From: Microbacterium hydrocarbonoxydans
GTDB taxonomy: Bacteria; Actinomycetota; Actinomycetes; Actinomycetales; Microbacteriaceae
Length of the DNA stretch: 64,000 bases
NCBI RefSeq assembly: GCF_000956475.1
Contig: NZ_JYJB01000005.1
Span: 186,001-250,000 of the forward strand
Direction of reading: 5' to 3'
The position numbers were made by a program, and so were the translations under genes. How positions within the stretch are numbered: the first letter of the stretch is position 1; each line of letters starts with the position of its first letter. The notes beneath the pieces were generated by a model. It was not told the DNA's origin. It saw nothing but the letters and a program-made list of their open reading frames with translations, and did no database searches. Shown here piece by piece: positions 57,552-64,000 of the stretch.

Positions 57552-60500
57552 GCGCCTTCAGCCTGGTAGGCGCGCACGGTGACGGCCCGCCACGGTCCGA
57601 TCGGGTTGCCGCTCCAGCGGCTGCCCGCGGGGACGGTCTCGCCCCGCATCACGAGGGATGCAGGGCCCACCGTGGCGTCGGCCGCGATGGTCGCGGCGGG
57701 CAGCACGACCGAGTGCGGGCCCAGTGTGGCGCCCGATTCGAGGGTGACCGTGTCGATGCTCATCACACGATCATGGAACAGATGCGTCTGAACCACACAT
57801 CCGCGGTTCACCGTGGCGCCGTCTCCGAGGCGGACGAGGTCGGGCTCGGGGAGCCAGTAGCTGTCGGTCCAGACGCCGTGGCCGATCTTCGCGCCGAGAC
57901 TGCGCAGCCACACCACGAGAGCCGGAGTACCCGCGGCCGCGTTCGCGAACCAGGGGGCGGCGACCATCTCGGTGAACGTGTCGGCGACCTCGGTGCGCCA
58001 CACGAAGCTCGACCAGAGCGGATGCTCCCCCGCACGGATCGGCCCGACGAAGATCCACTTTGCCGCCGTGGTGACGGCGGCGGCGACGGCTCCCGCGGCG
58101 AGCATCACTCCGCCGGACAGCAGGATCGCGACGCCGAGACCCCAGGTCTCGGTGAGCCATGCCAGCGTCAGCAAGACGGCGAGTCCGAGCGCGCAGGTCA
58201 CGAACACCGGCAGGATGCGTCCGAGCTCCCACAGACCTCGGGCCCAGCGCAGCGACTGCCGTGGACGATAGGTGCGCTCGAGATCGGAGTCGTTCACCAC
58301 ACGGCGCAGGCGCACCGCGGGCGAACCCAGCCAGGACGAGCCGGGCTTGGACTTCTCGGGCGCGACCGAGAGCACGGCGATCAGGCCGTCCTTCGGCACC
58401 CGGTGCCCTGCCGCGGCGAGCCCGGAGTTCCCGAGGAACGCCCTCTTGCCGATGCGCGCGGTGGCCAGGCGCATCCAGCCGCCGCGAAGCTCGTAGGTTC
58501 CGACCATGGTGTCATCGGCGAGGAACGCCCCGTCGTCGATCACGGTCATGCGGGGGATCAGCAGCACGGTCGACGCCTCGACCTCGCGCCCGACCTTCGC
58601 GCCCAGCATCCGCAGCCAGATCGGGGTGAACAGGCTCGAGTAGATCGGGAAGAGCAGCGTGCGGGCGGAATCCAGCAGGCGCTCGGTCGTCCACGCCTGC
58701 CATGCGACGCGGCCGTGGACCGGATGCGCGCCCTCGGTCAGTCCGATCGCGAGCAGCCGCACGAACAGCACGACGGCCGCGGCGAACACGAGACCGGTGA
58801 CGAGCACGGCCGGCACGAGCCACGCCGCAAAGGCCCCGATCGCCTCGTTCAGCGAGCCGGCCCCGCGGATGCCGGCGGCGAGCACGAGCACGCCGGCGGC
58901 GAAGGCGACGAACGGCAGCAGCCCGAGCAGCGTGGAGGAGGCGCCGTACGCCCACAGCCATCGATCGCGCTTCGGCGGCGCTTCAGGGGCGAACGGCACG
59001 CTCTTGCCGCCCACGCGCACGGCGGGCGAGCCCGCCCAGCGCTGCCGCGCGCGCACCCGCCCGAACACCGCGGAGCCCGGTGCGATCTCCGCACCTCGGC
59101 CGATCTTCGTACCCGGCGCGAGAGTGCTGCGGGCGCCCACCGTCGCGTCGGCGCCGATGCGGATCTCGCCGATGCGCACGGTGTCGCCGTCGATCCAGTA
59201 TCCGGCGAGGTCGACCTCGGGCTCGATCGCGGCGCCGTCGCCGATGTGCAGCATGCCCGTGACGGGCGGGAGCGAATGCAGGTCGACGCCCTTGCCGATG
59301 CGCGCGCCGAGGGCGCGTGCGTAGTGGATCACCCAGGGGGCGCCGGCGAGGCCGACCGCGTCGACCTGATGCGAGACCTGTTCGGCGAGCCAGAGGCGCA
59401 GGTGCACCGAGCCGCCGCGCGGATAGTCGCCCCCGCGCACGCCTGCGAGCAGCAGCCGGGCCACGAGGGCCGAGAGCGCCATGCGCCCGAACGGGGTCGC
59501 GAACACGATGAGACCGGTGATGATCGCCCAGACGGGAGCGTCGGGCAGGAAGTCGAAGCCCGGCACGAGCTGCAGCAGCCAGCTCGCCGCCAGCAGCCAG
59601 GTGATCCAGCGGGCGCCGGAGAGGATGAACAGGGGGATGCCGAGCAGGGTCTGCACCCACTGCATCCGCTTGGGTGTGGGGGCTGCTGCGGTGAAGGACC
59701 GAGCGGCCTCGTCGACCGAGGCCGCCTTGACGGCATCCGCCATCTGCGCCAGCTTCGGCAGGTCGTAGACGTCGGCCATCGTGAACTCGGGAGCGCGGGT
59801 GCGGATGCGGGAGACCAGCTGCGCCGCCGCGAGAGAGCCGCCGCCGAGCTGGAAGAAGTCGGCGCTCTCCTCGGTCGGTCGCATGCCGAGCACCGAGAAC
59901 CACTGCTCGGCGAGCCAGGCCGCGGTGCCTGAGAGAGTGGAGTCGCCCGCGTCGGTGTCGGTGAGCGGCCAGGGGAGGGCGGCCTTGTCGACCTTGCCCG
60001 AGGTACGCACCGGCAGGTCGTCGACGACGGCGAGCAGCGGGATCAGCGGGGCGGGCAGGGCCTCGGCGAGCTGTGCGCGAGCGCGCTGGCGATCGAAGCC
60101 GTCCGCGGGGACGACGTAGCCGACGAGCAGGGCGATGCCGGCATCCGTCCTGCGCACCGCCACCGCGGCGGCCGTCACGTCGTCGATGGCCTGCAAGGCG
60201 GCCTCGACCTCGCCGAGCTCGATGCGCCGGCCGCCGATCTTGACCTGATCGTCGACTCGGCCCTGGAAGATCAGGCCCTCGGGGTCGGCGCGCACCATGT
60301 CGCCGGAGCGGTAGGCGCGCTCCCAGCCGAGGGTCGGCATGGGTGCGTACTTCTCGGCGTCCTTCGCCGGGTCGAGGTAGCGGGCGAGGCCCACTCCCCC
60401 GATGATCAGTTCACCGGCTTCTCCATCGGCGACTGGAAGCCCTTCCGCGTCGACCACCGCGAGCGCCCAGCCGTCCAGCGGCAGGCCGATGCGCACCGGG

Positions 60501-61471
60501 CCTTCGCCGTCCATGATGGTGGCGCTGGCGACGACGGTGGCCTCGGTGGGTCCGTAGGTGTTCCACAGCTCGCGGCCCTCGCCGACCAGGCGTGCGACGA
60601 GCTCGGGCGGGCAGGACTCGCCGCCGAAGATGAGCAGGCGCACGTTCTCGACCGTGTCCTGCGGCCAGAGAGCGGCGAGCGTCGGCACAGTGGAGACCAC
60701 CGTGATCCCGTGGCCGACCAGCCAGGGGCCGAGGTCTTCTCCCGAACGCACGAGCGCTCTGGGGGCCGGCACCAGGCAGGCGCCGTGGCGCCAGGCGAGC
60801 CACATCTCCTCGCACGAGGCGTCGAACGCGACCGACAGGCCCGCGAGCACGCGGTCGCCGGGGCCGAGCGGGGCGTCCTGCAGGAACAGACGCGCCTCGG
60901 CGTCGACGAAGGCCGCGGCCGACCGATGCGAGACGGCGACGCCCTTCGGCGTTCCCGTCGAGCCCGAGGTGAAGATGATCCACGCGTCGCCGTCGGGCGT
61001 CGGCGGCGCGACGATCGGCAGAGCCGAGGTGCTGGGGTGCGGCGCGTCGCCGGCGAAGAGCTGGCTCGCGTTGCCGGCGTCGGCGGCCGTGAACACCCCG
61101 CCTGCGCCGATGACACCGCGCACCTGCGCCTCGCCGAAGACGAGGTCGGCGCGCTCCTGCGGGTCGTCGGCGTCGACAGGGACGTAGGCGGCGCCGGCCG
61201 CGAGGATCGACAGGATCGAGATGTACAGCGCGCGCTCACCAGACGGCATCCGCACACCGACGCGGTCGCCGCGCCGCACACCCTGCTCATGCAGCCGGGC
61301 GGCCGTGACATTGATGCGGGCGATCAGCTCGGCGTAGCTGATCGCGCCCGCCGCGTCTTCGATCGCCGAGGCGTCGGGGAATCGCGTCGCGGTGTCGCGG
61401 AGGATGTCGATGAGCGTCCGGGGATCCGGCACCTGAGCGGTGCGGTCGTATCCCTGCTGCACGTCTGCCAC
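57548..61471 (-). CDS. Pls/PosA-type single-module NRPS (A-PCP plus tandem membrane/beta-helix domains)
   Basis: 1307 aa. Adenylation domain ~20-510 with IIFTSGSTGTPKGVAV, FDASCEEMWLAW (Asp for the amino group), NTYGPTEATV, YRSGDMVR and GRVDDQVKIGGRRIELGEVE; carrier domain with DFFQLGGGSLAAAQL. The rest alternates TM helices with three left-handed beta-helix (acetyltransferase-like) domains (about 730-850, 980-1080, 1200-1300), the A-T-TM-C1-TM-C2-TM-C3 plan of epsilon-poly-lysine synthetase; a classical condensation domain is absent. Start GTG at 61471. Product unknown; probably a homopolymer or acyl-amino acid made at the membrane. Works with the PPTase and M1 genes. Confidence 0.9.
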   Translation of the reverse strand: MADVQQGYDRTAQVPDPRTLIDILRDTATRFPDASAIEDAAGAISYAELIARINVTAARLHEQGVRRGDRVGVRMPSGERALYISILSILAAGAAYVPVDADDPQERADLVFGEAQVRGVIGAGGVFTAADAGNASQLFAGDAPHPSTSALPIVAPPTPDGDAWIIFTSGSTGTPKGVAVSHRSAAAFVDAEARLFLQDAPLGPGDRVLAGLSVAFDASCEEMWLAWRHGACLVPAPRALVRSGEDLGPWLVGHGITVVSTVPTLAALWPQDTVENVRLLIFGGESCPPELVARLVGEGRELWNTYGPTEATVVASATIMDGEGPVRIGLPLDGWALAVVDAEGLPVADGEAGELIIGGVGLARYLDPAKDAEKYAPMPTLGWERAYRSGDMVRADPEGLIFQGRVDDQVKIGGRRIELGEVEAALQAIDDVTAAAVAVRRTDAGIALLVGYVVPADGFDRQRARAQLAEALPAPLIPLLAVVDDLPVRTSGKVDKAALPWPLTDTDAGDSTLSGTAAWLAEQWFSVLGMRPTEESADFFQLGGGSLAAAQLVSRIRTRAPEFTMADVYDLPKLAQMADAVKAASVDEAARSFTAAAPTPKRMQWVQTLLGIPLFILSGARWITWLLAASWLLQLVPGFDFLPDAPVWAIITGLIVFATPFGRMALSALVARLLLAGVRGGDYPRGGSVHLRLWLAEQVSHQVDAVGLAGAPWVIHYARALGARIGKGVDLHSLPPVTGMLHIGDGAAIEPEVDLAGYWIDGDTVRIGEIRIGADATVGARSTLAPGTKIGRGAEIAPGSAVFGRVRARQRWAGSPAVRVGGKSVPFAPEAPPKRDRWLWAYGASSTLLGLLPFVAFAAGVLVLAAGIRGAGSLNEAIGAFAAWLVPAVLVTGLVFAAAVVLFVRLLAIGLTEGAHPVHGRVAWQAWTTERLLDSARTLLFPIYSSLFTPIWLRMLGAKVGREVEASTVLLIPRMTVIDDGAFLADDTMVGTYELRGGWMRLATARIGKRAFLGNSGLAAAGHRVPKDGLIAVLSVAPEKSKPGSSWLGSPAVRLRRVVNDSDLERTYRPRQSLRWARGLWELGRILPVFVTCALGLAVLLTLAWLTETWGLGVAILLSGGVMLAAGAVAAAVTTAAKWIFVGPIRAGEHPLWSSFVWRTEVADTFTEMVAAPWFANAAAGTPALVVWLRSLGAKIGHGVWTDSYWLPEPDLVRLGDGATVNRGCVVQTHLFHDRVMSIDTVTLESGATLGPHSVVLPAATIAADATVGPASLVMRGETVPAGSRWSGNPIGPWRAVTVRAYQAEGA

Positions 61472-61507
61472 TGTCGGTCTGTCTGCCGTTCTCTGGTGTC
61501 TTCGCCG

Positions 61508-62281
61508 TCAGTCGGACAGGAGCGCGATCAGCTGCGCCTTGGTGAGGCGGGAGTAGCCGGTGTGTCCCGCCTCCCGCCCGCGGTCGCGGAGGGCGGCGAC
61601 CGTGAGCGTCTCGAGGGCGGGAGCGGATGCTGTGGCAGCGGTTCGGGTCGGTGCAGTCTTCGTTGCAGCCCGGGCCGGGCGCTTCGCAGCCGTGGTCAGA
61701 TCTGCATCCGCCGAGGCCTTCTCCGGTGCGATATCGGCCACCGCAGCCTCCGCGGGAACCGTCTTGGCGGATGCGGCCTGCGCGGTCGAGGCCGTTTCGC
61801 GCGACTGATCCGTGGTGCTGGATACGACAGGTGCCGCGTTCACGGCCGACGCGGCTGCCTTGGGAGCGGACTTCTTCTTCGTCGGCTTCTTCGTCGGCTT
61901 CGCCTTCTTGTCCGCGTTCGGCTTCTTCTCCGCCTTATCCGCCGCCGCAGCATCCGCTTTCTTCGCGGAGGAGGATACGGTCCGCGCATCCGCCTTCTTC
62001 TCGACCGTGTTCTTCGCGACGGCCTTCGCTTCGACCTTCGCAGCAGCCTTCTCGAGGCGCGCGGTCGCCGCGACGGCGACCTTCTCCACCTTGCGCGGCT
62101 TGGCCGTGAGCCTCTTCTTCGACGGCTGCGCGGCGTCCTTCGTCTCATCCGCGAGTTCGCGGAGCTTGCGCCCGTCCTTCTTGGGCAGTGTCTTGCTGAG
62201 CTTCTTGGCGCTCTTCGCGGCGAGCGCCGCCGCGTCGATCGCGGCCTCGGCCGCCTTCTGCGCCTTGGTCTTCGTGGCCAT
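61508..62281 (-). CDS. Lys/Ala-rich histone H1-like protein with C-terminal Rho_N/SAP motif
   Basis: 257 aa. Basic, repetitive (KKADAAAADKAEKKPNADKK, KPTKKPTKKK), disordered, like actinobacterial H1-like tails; C-terminus TVAALRDRGREAGHTGYSRL, TKAQLIALLSD is a nucleic-acid-binding helix pair. Probably a nucleoid- or RNA-binding protein. ATG at 62281 is chosen because the upstream extension (to 62338) is not Lys-rich. The preceding GGCGAGGATTCC provides a weak ribosome binding site. Confidence 0.8.
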   Translation of the reverse strand: MATKTKAQKAAEAAIDAAALAAKSAKKLSKTLPKKDGRKLRELADETKDAAQPSKKRLTAKPRKVEKVAVAATARLEKAAAKVEAKAVAKNTVEKKADARTVSSSAKKADAAAADKAEKKPNADKKAKPTKKPTKKKSAPKAAASAVNAAPVVSSTTDQSRETASTAQAASAKTVPAEAAVADIAPEKASADADLTTAAKRPARAATKTAPTRTAATASAPALETLTVAALRDRGREAGHTGYSRLTKAQLIALLSD

Positions 62282-62426
62282 GGAATCCTCGCCATCCGAT
62301 CGGGCGGCACCGATCGGGGGGGTGCCGCAGCGCGCCAATGCTACTCACGCCGGGTGAACGGCTGGAGAACGGCGACTCCGTGTGACGACGGGCGGCCCGT
62401 CGGTCATCACCCTGCCGTGAGTGCGC

Positions 62427-63749
62427 TCACACCTGCGTCCACAGGCTCTCGATCGCGATCGCGCGCCCGATGATGCGCCCTGCGGCACGATGGCCTGACA
62501 GCATCGCCGCCGGAACGGTCGCCGGGTCATCCGTCCACGTGGCCTCGCCGGCGATGTGCAGCACTCCTCCGATCGGGGTCGCAAGGTCGTCGTGATCCGC
62601 GGTCGTCGAGCCCACGGTCATATACGCGTAGGACCCGCGGGCGAACGGGTCGTCCTGCCAGGCGGTGCGGTGGATGCTGACGGGCGCGGGGACCTCGGGG
62701 CCGAACAGTCGTCGCAGCTGCGCCATCACGGCGTCGACGACGCGATCGTCGTCCCAGTCGCGGATGCCGCGGGCCGCAGCGCCTGCGGCGAAGGTGAGCA
62801 GCGTCGGCTCGTCGTGCAGCGGCGTCAGGTCGTACCAGGAGTGCCACCAGCGACCCTCGGGGCCCTGCTGCCTGATCGCATACACGTCCGCGTCCCAGAA
62901 CCTCGCCGGAAACCGCAGGATCACTTTCTCGAACGCGTTCATCTCTAGGCGCGCGAGCGCGGCGGCATTCACTGCGGGAAGCGGCGGCGAGATCTCCAGA
63001 TCGCCGCCCTTCAGCACGCCGACCGGCACAGTCAAGACGGCGGCATCCGCGGTGAAGTGCTCGTCGGCGGTGCGAACTCGCACCCCGTCCGACCATTCCA
63101 CACCTGTGACGATCCGTCCGAGCCGGATGTCGAGGTCTTCCGCGAGACCCCTCGGCAGCTCGTCGTATCCGTTCGGGAAGACCACCTCGTCCCCCTCGAT
63201 CGAGTCGTCGTCGAGACCGTGCGCCGCGAGATCCTCGATCTGCACGCCGTACTGCTCCTCGGCGCGGTGTTCGAAGTACTCCCGCACTCGCTGGGTGCGC
63301 TCGGCATCCCATCCCCTGCGCAGGAATGCCTGCTCGGTGACGTCGCGGTAGGAGGCGTCGGATGCTGAGACCGCGACCACCGCGGCCAGCGCGGCGTCGA
63401 CCTCGTGGATGTCCGCGGCGAAGCGAGCGGCCTCGGCGTCCGAGAGCCTGGTGCCGTCCGGGCCGTAGTAGGCGATCGGCCGGCTGTCGGGCTGAAAGCC
63501 GCCGACGGTGAACTCGACCGCGGGCATGCCGAAGGCCTCGGCGGCAGCGGCCACCGGGCTGCCGTCGACGCCGTGGATCCACGAGGCTCCGAGATCGGTC
63601 ACGCGGCCGTCGCGCATCGTGTGCACGCGCCCGCCGACTCGTTCCCGCGCTTCGAGGACGATCACGGTAAGGCCGTGCTCCTGCAGCAGCCGGGCTGCGG
63701 TGAGCCCCGCGACACCCGCGCCGATGACGATCACGTCTGCGTGCTTCAT
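62427..63749 (-). CDS. Flavin-containing amine oxidase
   Basis: 440 aa. FAD-binding motif MKHADVIVIGAGVAGLTAARLL, ARERVGGRVHT, substrate region LGASWIHGVDGSP and C-terminal FAD motif GVLHIAGEATWTDDPATVPAAMLSG. Monoamine/polyamine oxidase-like; oxidises an amine with release of H2O2 and ammonia. ATG with AAGGAACCTC upstream. Divergent from the partial gene at 63856. Confidence 0.9.
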   Translation of the reverse strand: MKHADVIVIGAGVAGLTAARLLQEHGLTVIVLEARERVGGRVHTMRDGRVTDLGASWIHGVDGSPVAAAAEAFGMPAVEFTVGGFQPDSRPIAYYGPDGTRLSDAEAARFAADIHEVDAALAAVVAVSASDASYRDVTEQAFLRRGWDAERTQRVREYFEHRAEEQYGVQIEDLAAHGLDDDSIEGDEVVFPNGYDELPRGLAEDLDIRLGRIVTGVEWSDGVRVRTADEHFTADAAVLTVPVGVLKGGDLEISPPLPAVNAAALARLEMNAFEKVILRFPARFWDADVYAIRQQGPEGRWWHSWYDLTPLHDEPTLLTFAAGAAARGIRDWDDDRVVDAVMAQLRRLFGPEVPAPVSIHRTAWQDDPFARGSYAYMTVGSTTADHDDLATPIGGVLHIAGEATWTDDPATVPAAMLSGHRAAGRIIGRAIAIESLWTQV

Positions 63750-63855
63750 GAGGTTCCTTCCGGCAGTCCTCTCAGTCTGAAGTCGGCAGGGGCGATCGCC
63801 CAACCGGCCCGCGGACCGGACCATAAAGTCCCGCCCGCCGTGGTGAGATGGAGCC

Positions 63856-64000
63856 ATGCCAACTCCCGAGAACGCCCTCTCGCTCACCGTCGCCGGAACT
63901 CCGGACTACCCGAGCGAGGTGCTCAAAGCGCTCTACCGCATCACCGGACGCTCCACGGTCGAGCTGCGCAACTCGATCCGCGCCGGCGAGCCCGTGTACA
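63856..64000 (+). CDS. Unknown protein, 5' part only
   Basis: Starts ATG at 63856 (TGAGAT and GGAGCC just upstream) and runs off the window. The visible ~48 residues (MPTPENALSLTVAGTPDYPS, EVLKALYRITGRSTVELRNS) are not assigned to a family. Divergent from the amine oxidase by 106 bp. Confidence 0.6.
   Translation, partial: MPTPENALSLTVAGTPDYPSEVLKALYRITGRSTVELRNSIRAGEPVY

Noticed and set aside
1..64000. tRNA, rRNA, prophage, secretion system or conjugation genes
   Set aside because: No sequence in the window supports any of these.

Overview
The window looks like a chromosomal segment of a high-GC actinobacterium of the family Microbacteriaceae, most likely Microbacterium. The basis is the very high GC content, many GTG starts, many apparently leaderless genes (TANNNT about 6-7 nt before the start codon), a DUF222/HNH endonuclease gene, small palindromic repeats of the TCGTTGAGCGAG / GAGACGAAACG type, and families typical of that group (DUF7882-like, DUF6766-like, a LAxTG surface protein). 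This is inferred from sequence character, not from a database match. No tRNA, rRNA, phage, plasmid or CRISPR locus was found.

Layout. 1-4218: end of a hexapeptide-repeat protein, then a LuxR-type regulator with a PspC-fused histidine kinase, divergent from a PspC membrane protein. 4244-6368: LysR-like ligand-binding protein, YdeI/OmpD-associated protein, glutamine amidotransferase. 6400-8900: repeat clusters flanking a frameshifted DUF222/HNH gene. 8945-13509: conserved hypothetical, PurU, nitronate monooxygenase-like enzyme, small membrane protein plus YidC-like insertase, EamA exporter. 13536-20596: a block of stress-type genes (SDR, GH13 trehalose-synthase-like enzyme plus LLM flavoprotein, two small DUF7882-like proteins, FHA protein, DUF6766-like protein with a 36-aa partner, CBS protein, CinA-C), several preceded by a recurring GTCAA(C/T/G)CCC element that recurs at csbD (45.7 kb). 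20482-21667: zinc alcohol dehydrogenase. 21997-24086: a two-component system with a 15-codon ORF carrying a strong Shine-Dalgarno just ahead of the kinase gene. 24205-29736: a 1843-aa surface protein built of DUF11/DUF7507-type repeats with a LAxTG anchor.

29904-34454: M18 aminopeptidase, NCS1 permease, isochorismatase-like hydrolase, alpha/beta hydrolase. 34485-39414: PLP decarboxylase and TetR regulator, divergent from agmatine deiminase and an amidase. 39578-43473: a four-gene tryptophan (kynurenine) catabolic operon: tryptophan 2,3-dioxygenase, an amidohydrolase, kynureninase and a PaaX-type regulator, with a candidate operator over the promoter. 43463-49611: EF-G-binding (FBP) protein with a possible leaderless leader ORF, Cys/Met-rich copper-storage-like protein, CsbD, DUF7218-like, GCS2 ligase, MFS exporter, DUF899. 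49608-52489: GH114-like lipoprotein, a cysteine synthase-like gene preceded by a leaderless Cys-rich leader ORF, HAD hydrolase. 52573-55426: three translationally coupled exported/anchored proteins and a convergent multi-TM protein. 55670-61471: 4'-phosphopantetheinyl transferase, M1 metallopeptidase and a Pls/PosA-type single-module NRPS. 61508-64000: Lys/Ala-rich H1-like protein, flavin amine oxidase, and a gene cut by the window edge.

The most interesting points are (i) the tiny aromatic peptide ORF attached to the 22-24 kb two-component system, (ii) a Cys-Arg-Cys-Cys leader peptide in front of the cysteine synthase gene, consistent with cysteine-responsive attenuation, (iii) palindromic repeat elements apparently inserted in frame in the coding regions of a response regulator, an amidohydrolase and kynureninase, (iv) a shared upstream element marking a possible stress regulon, and (v) a kynurenine operon in which an unrelated amidohydrolase occupies the formamidase position.
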